From the NCBI RefSeq assembly GCF_038396755.1, contig NZ_CP149822.1, forward strand, positions 5,734,001-5,798,000: DNA of 64,000 nt, in the 5' to 3' direction. Every line of letters begins with the position of its first letter. Positions within the stretch are counted from its first letter, which is position 1. A model generated the notes under the pieces. That model saw nothing but the letters and a program-made list of their open reading frames with translations. It made no database searches and was not told the origin of the DNA. This DNA comes from Chitinophaga pollutisoli (GTDB lineage Bacteria > Bacteroidota > Bacteroidia > Chitinophagales > Chitinophagaceae). Shown piece after piece: positions 25,316 through 35,572 of this stretch. Both the position numbers and the translations under genes were made by a program.

Positions 25316-26194
25316 ATGAAAAACAACAACGAAAGAACAGCGGCCGTTCTGGGCCTGGGCATGATGGGCGCCACCCTGGCCAAACTCCTCCTCGCGGCGG
25401 GATATGAAGTCACGGTCTGGAACCGCAACAAAGATAAATCCGCACTGCTGGCGGAAGCGGGCGCCACGGTGGCGGATTCGCCGGGAGCCGCCGTGAACGC
25501 GGGCCAGGTGATCGTGATGTGCGTACATGATTATGCCGCCGCAACATCCATCCTGTCCCAAACCGAACAATCTGGCTGGAAAGGGAAAGTACTTGTGCAA
25601 CTCACCAGCGGCAGCCCCGCCGAAGCGGAGCAACAGGAGCAATGGGCGGAAGCGCTGGGCGCCAGGTACCTCGATGGCGCCATCCAGGCCGCACCGCAGC
25701 AGATGGGCCGGGAAGACACGCCACTGTTCCTTTCCGGAAAAAACGCGGCATGGGACCAGGCGCTGCCGGTGCTGAAGGTGTTCGCCGGATCGCCGGAATG
25801 GCTGGGCATCCCGGCGGGACTTGCCTCGTCGGTGGACCTGGCCACGCTGTCGGGAATTTACGGCACGATGATGGGCTTCTTCCACGGCGCGCGGATCATG
25901 GAGCACGCGGGATTCCCGGTCGACAAATACGCCGCGCTGCTGTCGGGCATCCTGGGCACATTCGGCGAATTCATTCAACTGGAAGGGCAGCTCGTTCACC
26001 AAAACCGTTTCGAAAAAAGCGAAAGCCCCATGAGCATTTCAGTGGATGCTACCGCGCGCATCCTCCGGCAGGCGCAGGAATCGGGGATTCATGATAAATT
26101 CCCGCGGTATGTAGCCGGCGCGTTCCGGGAAGCGGCGGATAAAGGATTGGCCAATGAAGAACTGGCCGCGATGATCAAAGTACTGCGGGGATAG
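25316..26194 (+). CDS. NAD(P)-dependent oxidoreductase (6PGDH-like, imine reductase type)
   Basis: A 292-residue beta-hydroxyacid dehydrogenase/imine-reductase-like enzyme. The Rossmann turn is AAVLGLGMMGATLAKLL, and VWNRNKDKS suggests NADPH preference (Arg after the second strand). The C-terminal all-helical domain starts about residue 165 with SSVDLATLSGIYGTMMGFFHGA. The strictly conserved catalytic Lys of 3-hydroxyacid dehydrogenases is replaced near the end of strand 6, as in imine reductases. It is divergent from an HxlR regulator and probably controlled by it; the substrate is unknown. Confidence 0.82.
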   Translation: MKNNNERTAAVLGLGMMGATLAKLLLAAGYEVTVWNRNKDKSALLAEAGATVADSPGAAVNAGQVIVMCVHDYAAATSILSQTEQSGWKGKVLVQLTSGSPAEAEQQEQWAEALGARYLDGAIQAAPQQMGREDTPLFLSGKNAAWDQALPVLKVFAGSPEWLGIPAGLASSVDLATLSGIYGTMMGFFHGARIMEHAGFPVDKYAALLSGILGTFGEFIQLEGQLVHQNRFEKSESPMSISVDATARILRQAQESGIHDKFPRYVAGAFREAADKGLANEELAAMIKVLRG

Positions 26195-26236
26195 ATGCGG
26201 CCGTGCGCGGCTGGCTGAAAAATAGCCCGAAATCAG

Positions 26237-26271
26237 CTGCTCCCTGGCGTAAAATGCGCTTCAGGGAGCAG
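26237..26271. terminator. Hairpin after the reductase gene
   Basis: CTGCTCCCTG (26237-26246) pairs with CAGGGAGCAG (26262-26271). The inner bases GCG/CGC could extend the stem. No T tract follows, so it may be a processing or weak terminator hairpin. The rest of the 26195-26600 space is gene-free and contains several copies of an ATGCTGAAATG-like motif plus the palindromes GTCCG-GAAT-CGGAC (26491-26504) and the one listed at 26519. Confidence 0.45.
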
Positions 26272-26518
26272 TCGCTGTTACCGCTCATCTATATTTCCCG
26301 CCATCGGGCATTTCGCCGGAAAAAACGGGCGGTCCGGGGCCTTCTGGCGTTGGCAGGAAGATTTCAGGTGAGATAAAATGCTGATTTGTAATGCTGAAAT
26401 GTAAAAAACGGCCGCTGAAATGCAGATTCCGTCCAATGAAGCGATTTGCCTGGAAATGCTGTGTTTTACTCCCTAATTGCCCGGGAAAACGTCCGGAATC
26501 GGACATGGGAAATAAATA

Positions 26519-26530
26519 GTAAGCGCTTAC
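26519..26530. promoter_or_regulatory. Perfect 12-bp palindrome, candidate operator
   Basis: GTAAGCGCTTAC is a perfect palindrome centred on GC, of the form bound by many LacI-family and some other regulators. It lies about 70 bases before the start of the outer-membrane receptor gene. Confidence 0.4.
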
Positions 26531-26600
26531 GTAAAATGGGTTGGCGGGATGGGCGGATTGGATGAATTTCGAGGAAACAGCACCTCAAATCATACCCCCG

Positions 26601-29044
26601 ATGAAGCGATTATTTGTACCCTCCGTTACCTGGAAATTGTTTGTCTGTCTGATCTGCCTGTTGCCCTTGCAGCTGCTGGCGCAGGAAACGGGCGTTTTGC
26701 GCGGCAAGGTGACCGGCGGCGAAGTGTTCCGGCCGAATGAAGTGATCGTTCAACTCCTCAACGAAAGCGACAAAAAACTCGTGAAGATGGAATACGCCGA
26801 TGCGAAAGGGGATTTCCGGTTTACCGGCATCCGCGCAGGCAAATATCACATCCTCATCCAGCATCTTTCCTACAACCGCTACATTTCCCCGGCCATTACG
26901 CATACTACCTTCACCGATATCGGCGGCATCCGCCTGGAAGCCGCTACCCGCCAGCTCCGCGAAGCCAGTGTAGTGGCGCAGAAGCCCCTCGTGCAGCAAC
27001 AATACGATAAAACCGTCCTCAATGTCGCCGGCTCCATCGGCGCGGCGGGGAGCAATGCGCTGGAAGTGCTGGAGAAAGCCCCTGGTATTACGGTCGACCA
27101 GAACGACAACATCGCCATGCGCGGCCGCCAGGGTGTGCTCGTGATGGTGGACGGGAAGCAGGTGCCCATGTCCGGCCCGGACCTCGCCAGTTACCTCCGC
27201 AGCCTCAACGCCGCGCAGGTCGACCGGATCGATCTCATTACCAATCCTTCCGCCAGATACGATGCCGCAGGCAATGCCGGTATCATCGACATCCGCCTGA
27301 AAAAAGGGAAGAACAACGGCACCAACGGCACCCTGGGCCTCAGCCTCGCCCAGGGCGCCTATCCTAAAGCCAACCCATCTTTCTCCATCAACCACAAAAA
27401 AGGTGCGTTCAATTATTTCGCGTCGTATAATTTCAGCCACCGCCGCGATTTCAATGAGCTCAACATCCACCGTAAATTTTTTCCGCGCAGGGCGAAGAAA
27501 CCGGCGGCAATGATTACGACAATCTCTTCAAACTCAAATTCAATACGCATAACGTTCGCGGCGGCATGGATTATCAGCCTGATGCGCGCACGACCATCGG
27601 CTTCGCGGCTAATGCTATCGTGAGCGACGGCGGCATCGGGTCCGACAGCCGTGCGCAATCCTACGACGCGGCGCAGGCGCCCGCAGGGCGTTTCAATACT
27701 TTTGGCGACAACGATCTGCATCGCCGCAACTACAGCGTCAACGCCAATTTCCGCCGCCTGCTCGATACCACCGGGCGCGAACTGACGGCGGATTTGGATT
27801 ACGCGCGTTTCTCCAACTGGGAATACCAAAACTACCGCACTTCCTATCTCGATAACCACAACGCGCCCCTGCGCCCGGATTTCCTGCTTTTCGGCGATCT
27901 CAGCGGCGACCTCGACATCTATTCCGTGAAAATCGATTACACGCATCCTGTACAGGCGCTGGGTCTGAAACTGGAAGGCGGTATCAAAAGCAGTTGGGTT
28001 CGCACTGATAATGACGTCAGGTTTTTCGACCGCAGCAATGGAAGCGATGTGCTGGATGAAGGGAAGAGCAACCGTTTCATCTACAAGGAAAACATCAACG
28101 CCGCTTACCTGAACGGTTCCGGCAAGTGGCGCAAACTGAATTACCAGTTCGGCCTGCGGATGGAACATACCCGGGCTAACGGCCGCCAGGTAATCCATGA
28201 AGAGCAATTCGACCGCGATTATGTGCAATTGTTCCCCAGCGGGTACGTCGGTTACCAGTTCAGCCCAAAACACGACCTGGGCGTAACGCTCAGCCGAAGG
28301 ATCAACCGGCCCTCGTACCGCCAGCTGAACCCATTCCGCGTATTCCTCGACCCGCTGACGTCGTCCACCGGCAATCCCGCGCTGAACCCCGAAATCACCG
28401 CGTCGTACGAGATCGTGTACACCTTTAACGAAGCGTACACTGCAAAGGCGGGGTACAGCCGCACGACAGATAATATCCTGACCGTCCTCGGTCCCGATAA
28501 GGAGCCCAACAGCGTACTCCAGACCAACCGAAACCTCGCGCGGTACGATTATTACCATCTTACCATAGGCATTCCCGTTACCGCTTTCAAATGGCTTAAC
28601 AGCAACAACACGCTAGTGGTATATTATGGCCGGTATAGTGGCAACCTTGTGAATACAGACCTCAACGAAGGCCGCGTGGCCGTGAACCTGAACAGCAGCA
28701 ACACTATTACCCTGAACCCGAAAACGGCGATGGAGATCACAGGGAATTACCAGAGCCGCAGCTGGTACGGTTTCCTGGACGTACGCAGCAGCTTCCAGCT
28801 GGGAGCGGGCATCCAGCGGCAGTTCTGGGAAAGGAAAGGTTCCGTGAAACTGAATGTGAGCGATATTTTCTATACCGGCAGAACCAAAGCCTTCACAGAG
28901 CTGACGGGCTATTCCGAAGCGTTCCGCCAGTTCCGGGATACGCGCGTGGTGACGCTGACCTTCCATTATCGGTTCGGCGGGCAGCAACAGGGGCCGCGCA
29001 GGCGCGCGGGCGGGGCGGAAGAGGAGAAGCGCCGGGCGGGCTGA
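26601..29044 (+). pseudogene. TonB-dependent-receptor-like outer membrane beta-barrel protein, frameshifted
   Basis: Two overlapping frames together encode one receptor of about 815 residues. The first part (26601 to about 27482) has a signal peptide (MKRLFVPSVTWKLFVCLIC), a carboxypeptidase-regulatory-like domain, and a plug with TNPSARYDAAGNAGIIDIRLKKG. The second (in frame from about 27485, ending at 29044) is the beta-barrel, with an SRRINRPSYRQLNPF block and a final HYRFGG strand. The frame is lost at the six-T run 27477-27482; adding one T restores RKFFSAQGEETGG. Either the gene is a recent pseudogene or a base was lost in sequencing. The family is outer membrane beta-barrel protein (TonB receptor-like, not SusC); the ligand is unknown. 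Confidence 0.75.
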
Positions 29045-29186
29045 TGCCTCGTGAATTTATCTTGTCGGCGCGTTTCCGGGGTGCCGGTTATCATTCCAGG
29101 GTGCCCGATCAACGCTTCAGTAGCTGATTCTGTGGGATTTTAAGGGAAAGTGCGTGGCGACACCTAAAAAGGAATATTTTTAAGGT

Positions 29187-29672
29187 ATGAATATCGTCCA
29201 CGAACTGGAAGAACTGGCATTGGCTACCCGGCTTAAAAGGCTTGGGGAACGTTTGTCGCAGGATGTTAGCCGGATTTACAAGGAATCGTCGCTGGATTTC
29301 GAAGCGCGCTGGTTCCTGATCCTGGAATTGCTCAGCCGCAAGAAAACGATGGGCATCACGGAGATTTCAGAAGCGCTCCAGATCAGCCATCCCGCCGTGG
29401 TGCAGCTGGCCGACCAGATGCTGGAGCAGGGGCTCATGAAAGCCTCGCCCGACCCGCGCGACGCCCGCAGGAGGCTGCTCTCGCTCAGCGCCAGCGGCAA
29501 ACACATGTACAAGCGCATCGGGCCCATGTTGAAGGTCATCCGCGAAGAAAACCGCAAATGGCTGCAGCAATCAGCCGGCGATCTTCTCCGCATCCTGGGC
29601 GACCTCGAGCAGGCGCTCGACGATAAAAGCATGTACCAGCGCATCCGCGAAGGGCTCACACGCGAAAGTTAA
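29187..29672 (+). CDS. MarR family transcriptional regulator
   Basis: A 161-residue winged-helix protein: the recognition region is MGITEISEALQISHPAVVQLADQML, and the wing contains SPDPRDARRRLLSLSASG, a clear MarR signature. It probably acts as a dimer that responds to small molecules or metabolites. It follows the receptor gene by 142 bases and ends 7 bases from the convergent VOC gene. Its target is not identifiable here. Confidence 0.9.
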   Translation: MNIVHELEELALATRLKRLGERLSQDVSRIYKESSLDFEARWFLILELLSRKKTMGITEISEALQISHPAVVQLADQMLEQGLMKASPDPRDARRRLLSLSASGKHMYKRIGPMLKVIREENRKWLQQSAGDLLRILGDLEQALDDKSMYQRIREGLTRES

Positions 29673-29679
29673 CCCCCGT

Positions 29680-30162
29680 TCAGGCGGTCACGCCGTTTAC
29701 GGCATCTTCGATTTCCCTGATGATGATTTTCTTCTGTTTCATCATGGCCTGCGCGGCTTTCATCTGTTTTTCCTTATCCGGGCCCGCCATCAGTTTCGTC
29801 AGTTCTTCAGGCGCCACCTGCCACGAAAGCCCGAATTTATCCTTCAGCCAACCGCACATGCTTTCCTGTCCGCCGCCGGCCGTCAGCTTGTTCCAGTAAT
29901 AATCCACTTCTTCCTGTCCCTTGCAATTTATCGTCAGCGAAATCGCTTCCGTGAATGGGAACTGCGGGCCCGCATTCAGGGCGATCATTTTCATGCCGAA
30001 TAATTCGAATTCGGCCGTGAGAAGCTTGCCTGCGTGGGGGCCGCCCCAATCGCCGTAATAGCTTTTATGCGTGACTTTGAAATCGGGGAAGATGGATTGG
30101 TAATACTCCATGGCCTCGTCGGCATTGAAGTTGAACCAAAGGCAGGGCGTTATCTTTTGCAT
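29680..30162 (-). CDS. VOC family protein (PhnB-like)
   Basis: A 160-residue protein with the opening MQKITPCLWFNFNADEAMEYYQSIFPDF and later CGWLKDKFGLSWQVAPEEL, both characteristic of the PhnB/3-demethylubiquinone-methyltransferase-like VOC branch. A C-terminal extension (MKAAQAMMKQKKIIIREIEDA) is common in this subgroup. It has no known substrate. It is convergent with the MarR gene. Confidence 0.88.
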   Translation of the reverse strand: MQKITPCLWFNFNADEAMEYYQSIFPDFKVTHKSYYGDWGGPHAGKLLTAEFELFGMKMIALNAGPQFPFTEAISLTINCKGQEEVDYYWNKLTAGGGQESMCGWLKDKFGLSWQVAPEELTKLMAGPDKEKQMKAAQAMMKQKKIIIREIEDAVNGVTA

Positions 30163-30293
30163 ATCGTACCGTTTTTGGGTGATGGAATGTTACGGTACAA
30201 ACTTACTCCGTTCCCACAGTTCGCACCCTGTGCATATGCGACAATAAATAGGCGTAAAACGACAAATTTAGCAAGCGGGAGAAATAAAGGTGT

Positions 30294-30611
30294 TTACGGT
30301 TGATACGCGGGGCCGGAGAAGGCGAACAGCGGCTGGTAATGTTCCACCGTGGGGAAGGGGTCGTAGAATTCATGCAGCAGGGCTTTCCACTCCTGGTACA
30401 AGGGGTGCTGGCGGAACCCGACGGTATGGTGCTCCACTGTTTCCCAGTTTACCAGTAATACATACCTGCCGGTCTTTTCCATGCAACGGCGCAACTGGTG
30501 CCCGGCATAGCCTTCCATCCGGCTGAGGATCCGCTGTGCGGACTCGAAATTATGCTCGAATGCGTCCGTTTTCCCCGGGATGACATCGAGAATTGCGACT
30601 TCCAGTATCAT
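30294..30611 (-). CDS. Antibiotic biosynthesis monooxygenase (ABM) domain protein
   Basis: A 105-residue dimeric ferredoxin-like-fold protein. I start it at the ATG at 30611 (MILEVAILDVIPGKTDAFEH); the open frame further upstream is AT-rich and lacks similarity. RYVLLVNWETVEHHTVGFR and HPLYQEWKALLHEFYDPFPTVEHY match the ABM/YgiN pattern. Members degrade or oxidise quinones, heme or polyketide-like compounds without a cofactor. It is a single gene. Confidence 0.85.
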   Translation of the reverse strand: MILEVAILDVIPGKTDAFEHNFESAQRILSRMEGYAGHQLRRCMEKTGRYVLLVNWETVEHHTVGFRQHPLYQEWKALLHEFYDPFPTVEHYQPLFAFSGPAYQP

Positions 30612-31004
30612 TGTTTGAATGATAATTTGATAGTAATATATACAAAAATATCGATAATTAAATAGCTGCACCAATTGCGCCTACACGATCCCTGCCGCCC
30701 ATCCCAAACGCATGAACGATTCCCGGCGGGGCGATTTTAGTTGCTTCCATCCTGCATTTGCATAATCATAGTTATGTTTTTTTGTAAAGCTGAAATCTTA
30801 CATTTGTACTGGAATTGTAGGTTGTGATGCCAGAACCCTTATCCATAGCGGATTCTGAAAAACTGGCATTCGTTTTGTTTAACAGCCATGAAACATGAAC
30901 AGGGCCCCCGGGTCATATACCCCCGAAAGAAGAATGCACCTTACTGATGAAAAACAGGATAACCGAATGTAGGACGGCCCCCTCACCGAAGGAAACTAAC
31001 ACAT
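30612..31004. other. Intergenic region with promoter-like box upstream of the histidine kinase
   Basis: No gene is visible here. TACATTTG at 30799-30806 matches TAnnTTTG exactly, with a TTTG 14 bases upstream (shorter than the usual 19). Transcription from it would give a leader of about 190 bases before the kinase ATG at 31005. A 23-codon open frame (about 30828-30899) in that leader has no recognisable features. Confidence 0.4.
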
Positions 31005-32894
31005 ATGCATTACCGACGAATCCGGGCCTATTTGCTATGCTGTGTGCTGACGATTGTGTGCGCCCATAAAAGCGCCGGTCAGTTACAACATATCAGGCAA
31101 CTGCAGCAGTCCCTCGCCTCTACTACCGATAGCCTCGCTTATATCGATGCATTGGTCGATCTCGCCGATTATTACCATTACCGGCAGGGAGACAGCGTGC
31201 GATATTATGCCGAAATGGCCCTCGCAATGGCTGAACGACATGGATATGAGCGCGGCATCGCGGGAGCCATTACCGGCAAGGGCGTTTACTATATGACGCG
31301 CAACAATTACCTCTCTTCACGATTCAATAACGATGCCTTGCGGATGTACCGCAAAATGGGAGACAGCACCCGCGTTTCCCTGCTCCTCAACAATATTGCC
31401 ATCAACTTTATCTTCGACGGCAATTATGCCAAGTGTATCGACAAGCTCCATGAAGCGGACCGGGTCGCCCAGCGGGCACCGAAAGATACCGTACGGGCTA
31501 TGGTGCTTTTAAACCTGCTGGAAATGGACACCTCGCTTACTAAGCGGCAAAGGGATTCCATGCTGGTGATTGCCCGGAGGACCGCCACACGGTGGAAGGA
31601 TGAAGTCATGCTGAATGCCTGCCTCCAGTACGAGGCAAACCGGATGTATGTTGCCGGCGGAGTCAAAGAAAGCCTGGTCATGATGGAGGGTGCCCTGGCC
31701 GACGCGGAAAGGATCGGCAACTACAGTTTCATGGCTTTCATACATGGAGATATTGGCAGAATGATCCTGGAAAGCGGCGGCGACACCGACTTGTCGATGC
31801 ATCATCTCACGGAAGGGCTCACCATTGCGACAAACCAGCAGTTCTTCTATACCGCCAGCCTTTTGCTGCCGGAACTGATGAAACTTTGCGAACAAACGGG
31901 CGATACGGCCAAAGCTTACCAATATGCGCAACAACAGTTGCAATTGTCGGAAAAAGCAGTTATAGAGCTTCAGTCGTCCGGCTTTACCTATTTTGATTTT
32001 GTTTTGAACGAGCGCAACCTGCGCGATGCGCAAGAGCGGCAGGCCGCTCAGAAAAGAACGATCTACCTGCTCATCCTGCTGACGCTCGTTACCGGCGGGC
32101 TCCTGTTTTTTGTGTACCGCTCGCGCCTGCAAACCCGCAGGATGGCCAGGATACAGCAGGAGCGCAACCGCGAGCTGGAAGATTGGGACCAGTTCCACAA
32201 CATGCTCATTTCCGTGATGGCCCACGATCTCCGCGCGCCTTTCTCCAACATTCTCGGCATTACACAGCTGATCAATATGACGGGACAGCTTTCGCCGGAG
32301 GAAATCAAGGTGATGATGGGCAGCCTCACGAAGACTTCCGAAGAAAGTATTCGTTTCATGGAAGGCCTCCTCGCATGGATCGGCACCAAGCGCAAAGGCG
32401 GGAAATTCACCACGGAATCGTTTATGGTGGAAGACGTGGTGCGGGAAGCCAACCACTTTTTCGCTCCCGCGCAGGAAGAGAAAAACGTTCGGCTCGAAAT
32501 CGATGAAAGCGTAGAAGGGCAGGCAGTGTATGCGGAGAAAAATATGCTGGGCTTCATATGCCGCAATATCCTCAACAACGCCACCAAATATGCCGCCAAA
32601 GGCAAGCCTATCGTGGTGCGCGCCTTCATTGAGGGCGACAGCCTCGTAACTGCCGTCACCAACCATGGCAAAGAGCTCAGCGAAGCGGAAATCAATAAAA
32701 TTTTCCATCCGGAACAAAAAAGCATGGCGGCCAAGGACGGGCTGAAAGGCGCGGGGATCGCCATGATTATCAGCCAGGATATGCTGGAGCGTATGCACGG
32801 GCGTATTTGGGCCGAAAGCGAGCCTGGCGTAGGCACCACGTTTTATTTCGCGCTACCGCGCAATGTGCAGGCCGGCAAAGCGGTGACGGCATAA
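31005..32894 (+). CDS. Orphan sensor histidine kinase with periplasmic TPR region
   Basis: A 629-residue protein with a signal-type N-terminus (YLLCCVLTIVCAHKSAG), a helical TPR-like sensor region (about 40-345), one membrane helix (TIYLLILLTLVTGGLLFFV, about 352-370), and a cytoplasmic kinase. The phospho-acceptor is His407 in MAHDLRAPFSN. The ATPase has the N box ICRNILNNATKYA and GAGIAMIISQDMLERMHG in place of the usual G1/G2 loops. No response regulator gene adjoins it, so its partner must be elsewhere. The TPR-kinase arrangement is common in Bacteroidota. The promoter-like box at 30799 could drive it. Confidence 0.9.
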   Translation: MHYRRIRAYLLCCVLTIVCAHKSAGQLQHIRQLQQSLASTTDSLAYIDALVDLADYYHYRQGDSVRYYAEMALAMAERHGYERGIAGAITGKGVYYMTRNNYLSSRFNNDALRMYRKMGDSTRVSLLLNNIAINFIFDGNYAKCIDKLHEADRVAQRAPKDTVRAMVLLNLLEMDTSLTKRQRDSMLVIARRTATRWKDEVMLNACLQYEANRMYVAGGVKESLVMMEGALADAERIGNYSFMAFIHGDIGRMILESGGDTDLSMHHLTEGLTIATNQQFFYTASLLLPELMKLCEQTGDTAKAYQYAQQQLQLSEKAVIELQSSGFTYFDFVLNERNLRDAQERQAAQKRTIYLLILLTLVTGGLLFFVYRSRLQTRRMARIQQERNRELEDWDQFHNMLISVMAHDLRAPFSNILGITQLINMTGQLSPEEIKVMMGSLTKTSEESIRFMEGLLAWIGTKRKGGKFTTESFMVEDVVREANHFFAPAQEEKNVRLEIDESVEGQAVYAEKNMLGFICRNILNNATKYAAKGKPIVVRAFIEGDSLVTAVTNHGKELSEAEINKIFHPEQKSMAAKDGLKGAGIAMIISQDMLERMHGRIWAESEPGVGTTFYFALPRNVQAGKAVTA

Positions 32895-32901
32895 ACGAAA
32901 A

Positions 32902-32944
32902 ATCCCGCGGACAGCCGAAGCGTTCCCGCGGGATGTTATTTTCC
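32902..32944. terminator. Bidirectional terminator between histidine kinase and leuB
   Basis: ATCCCGCGG (32902-32910) pairs with CCGCGGGAT (32936-32944). It lies between the convergent kinase and leuB genes, with an A tract on the left and TTATTTT on the right, so it can serve both strands. Confidence 0.75.
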
Positions 32945-32954
32945 GAAAGCTTTA

Positions 32955-34028
32955 TCAGAGTTGCGCCAGTACCTGGTCGCCCATCGCGGCGGTACCCAGT
33001 ATTTTGTCTTTGGGCGTTTTTGCGTCGGCGATGTCGCCGGTGCGGAAGCCTGCTTTCAGCACTTTATCCACCGCTTCGATCACGGCTTCGGATTCCGCTT
33101 TCATGCCGAAGGAAATATCCAGCAGGAGGGCGGCGGAAAGGATGGAAGCGAGCGGGTTGGCAACGCCTTTGCCCGTGATGTCGTGCGCGGAACCGTGGAT
33201 AGGCTCGTACACGCAGGTGCCGTCGCCGATGGAGGCGGAGGCCAGCATGCCCATGGAGCCCGCGATCTGCGAAGCTTCGTCGGTGAGGATGTCGCCGAAC
33301 AGGTTGGCGGTCACCACCACGTCGAAGCGCTTGGGATCTTTAATGAGCAGCATGGCGGTGGCGTCCACGAACTGGTGTTCTACTTCCACATCGGGGTATT
33401 CGGGTGCGATCTTTTGGATCACCTCGCGCCAGAGGCGGGAGGTTTCGATCACATTGGCTTTATCTACGGAGCAGAGTTTTTTGCGGCGGGTGCGCGCGGC
33501 TTCAAACGCTTTGCGGGCGATGCGCTCTACTTCGAAGCGGCTGTATTCGGCGATGTCGAAAGCGGTGTCGCCGTTGTTTTTACGGCCTTTTTCCCCGAAA
33601 TAAATATCACCGGTAAGCTCACGGAAGAAGAGGATATCCGCGCCCCGAAGGATTTCCGGTTTGATGCTGGAGGCTTCCAGCAGCTCGTCGAACAGTTTGA
33701 TGGGGCGCAGGTTGGCGTAGAGGCCCAGTTCCTTGCGCATTTTGAGCAACCCCTGCTCCGGGCGTACCTTGGCGGAGGGGTCGTTATCGTATTTGGGATG
33801 CCCTACGGCGCCGAAAAGCACGGCGTCGGCCTTGTGCATCTTCTCAAGGGTAACGGCCGGCAACGGGTCGCCGGTGGCCTCGATAGCCGCGTGGCCCACG
33901 AGCGCGTCGTCGTAAGTGAAGGTATGGCCGAACTTCGCGGCGATCCTGTCCAGTATTTTCTTGCCTTCGGCAGTTACTTCCTGCCCGATCCCGTCGCCGG
34001 GAACGATTAAAATATGCTTTGTTGCCAT
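32955..34028 (-). CDS. leuB: 3-isopropylmalate dehydrogenase
   Basis: A 357-residue enzyme that oxidatively decarboxylates 3-isopropylmalate with NAD in leucine synthesis. The N-terminus is [19 protein letters not shown]. The substrate-binding Arg region is [22 protein letters not shown], the metal and active-site region is [15 protein letters not shown], and the NAD-binding segment is [20 protein letters not shown]. It is the last gene of the minus-strand leu operon, 18 bases after the leuA-like gene, and is followed by a terminator. Confidence 0.97.
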   Translation of the reverse strand: MATKHILIVPGDGIGQEVTAEGKKILDRIAAKFGHTFTYDDALVGHAAIEATGDPLPAVTLEKMHKADAVLFGAVGHPKYDNDPSAKVRPEQGLLKMRKELGLYANLRPIKLFDELLEASSIKPEILRGADILFFRELTGDIYFGEKGRKNNGDTAFDIAEYSRFEVERIARKAFEAARTRRKKLCSVDKANVIETSRLWREVIQKIAPEYPDVEVEHQFVDATAMLLIKDPKRFDVVVTANLFGDILTDEASQIAGSMGMLASASIGDGTCVYEPIHGSAHDITGKGVANPLASILSAALLLDISFGMKAESEAVIEAVDKVLKAGFRTGDIADAKTPKDKILGTAAMGDQVLAQL

Positions 34029-34046
34029 TCGGTAGTGATTAATCTT

Positions 34047-35570
34047 TTACAGTAAGTTCAGCATTTTTTGCGTCGCCTTGATGGCCGAAACGGTCTGGTC
34101 GCTGTCGAGCCCGCGCGTTTTGAATTCGCGCTGGTTGGGCAGGCGCCAGGTGATGACGGTTTCGCAGAGCGCGTCCGTTTTACCGCCGGGCGGGATGCGC
34201 ACGGTGTAATCGGTGAGTTGCGGCAACTCTTCTTTCCTTTTCTTATAGACTTTTTTCAGCGCGTTCATGAAAGCGTCGTACTGCCCGTCGCCCTGCGCAT
34301 GTTCTTCGAACTGCTCGCCTTGTACGCTGATGCGTATGGTGGCGGAGGGTTTCAGATGCTTGGCGTGGGTGAGCACGTAATCTTCGATCTGCACCTTCTG
34401 TTCGATGGTGTTGCTGTCGAGGATGTCGGAGATGATATAAGGCAGATCGGCTTGCGTCACCATTTCCTTCTTGTCGCCCAGTTCGATGATTTTCTGCGTC
34501 ACTTTCCGGAGATCGGCTTCCGACAGCCGGATGCCCAGCTGCTGGAGGTTGTTCTCGATATTGGCCTTCCCGCTCGTTTTCCCCAGTGCATATTTGCGCT
34601 GGCGGCCGAAGCGTTCGGGCATGAGGTCGCTGAAATAGAGTTTGTTTTTCTTGTCGCCGTCGGCATGGATGCCGGCCGTTTGCGTAAACACGTTTTCGCC
34701 TACCACCGGTTTGTTGGCCGGTACGCGGATGCCGGAAAAGGTTTCCACGAGCTTGCTCACGCTGTAGAGCGATTTCTCCGCCACATTGGTTTTTACCCCG
34801 GGCATGAAATCGTTGAGCGTGGCGATGGCGCTGGCGAGGGGTGCGTTGCCGGCCCTTTCGCCCATGCCGTTGATGGTAAGGTGGATGCCTTGCACGCCGG
34901 CGCGCACGCCTTCCAGCACGTTGGCGGTGCCGAGGTCGTAATCGTTATGGGCATGGAAGTCGAAATGCAGTTTCGGGTAACGCTGCACGATTTCGGCGAG
35001 GAAGTCGTAAGATTCGGCAGGGGTGAGGATGCCGAGGGTGTCGGGCAGCATCACGCGCCTGACGGGTTGCGTGGCGATGAAGTCGAGGTACTGGAACACG
35101 TATTCGCGGGAATGGCGCATGCCGTTGCTCCAGTCTTCGAGGTACACGTTCACGGTGAGGCCTTTCTTACGGGCCCTGGCGATCACATCGGCGATGTCCG
35201 CGAAATGCTGTTCCGGTTTCTTTTTGAGCTGATGCGTTAGGTGATTGAGGGAACCCTTGGTGAGGAGGTTCATCACCTTCGCGCCGGTTTGCTGCATCCA
35301 TTGGATCGACACGTCGCCGTCCACGAATGTGAGCACTTCCACGCGGTCGAGCAGGTCGTTGGCTTTCGCCCATTTGGTAATGGCTTTCACGGCGGCCATT
35401 TCTCCGTCCGACACGCGTGCGGAAGCCACTTCGATGCGGTCCGCCTTCACTTCCGTAAGCAGCAGCTGGGCGATGGTCAGTTTCTCCGAAGGGGAAAATG
35501 AAACGCCGCTGGTTTGCTCGCCGTCGCGAAGCGTGGTGTCCATGATCTCAAGATGTCGCTGGGCGGGCAT
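34047..35570 (-). CDS. 2-isopropylmalate synthase-type (LeuA2/CimA-like) enzyme
   Basis: A 507-residue DRE-TIM metallolyase. The catalytic start is MDTTLRDGEQTSGVSFS, the metal-binding HxH is in HFDFHAHNDYD, and GMGERAGNAPLA follows. A C-terminal LeuA allosteric domain (about 385-507) would allow end-product feedback. The sequence is of the Bacteroidota LeuA2 type found between leuD and leuB, which is related to citramalate synthase (CimA), so the acyl acceptor could be 2-oxoisovalerate or pyruvate. The operon context favours leucine synthesis. It overlaps nothing; leuD ends 2 bases upstream. Confidence 0.85.
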   Translation of the reverse strand: MPAQRHLEIMDTTLRDGEQTSGVSFSPSEKLTIAQLLLTEVKADRIEVASARVSDGEMAAVKAITKWAKANDLLDRVEVLTFVDGDVSIQWMQQTGAKVMNLLTKGSLNHLTHQLKKKPEQHFADIADVIARARKKGLTVNVYLEDWSNGMRHSREYVFQYLDFIATQPVRRVMLPDTLGILTPAESYDFLAEIVQRYPKLHFDFHAHNDYDLGTANVLEGVRAGVQGIHLTINGMGERAGNAPLASAIATLNDFMPGVKTNVAEKSLYSVSKLVETFSGIRVPANKPVVGENVFTQTAGIHADGDKKNKLYFSDLMPERFGRQRKYALGKTSGKANIENNLQQLGIRLSEADLRKVTQKIIELGDKKEMVTQADLPYIISDILDSNTIEQKVQIEDYVLTHAKHLKPSATIRISVQGEQFEEHAQGDGQYDAFMNALKKVYKKRKEELPQLTDYTVRIPPGGKTDALCETVITWRLPNQREFKTRGLDSDQTVSAIKATQKMLNLL

Positions 35571-35572
35571 TA

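Noticed and set aside
30828..30899. 23-codon frame in the histidine kinase leader
   Set aside because: Too short, with no sign of conservation or regulatory hairpins that would make it a leader peptide.
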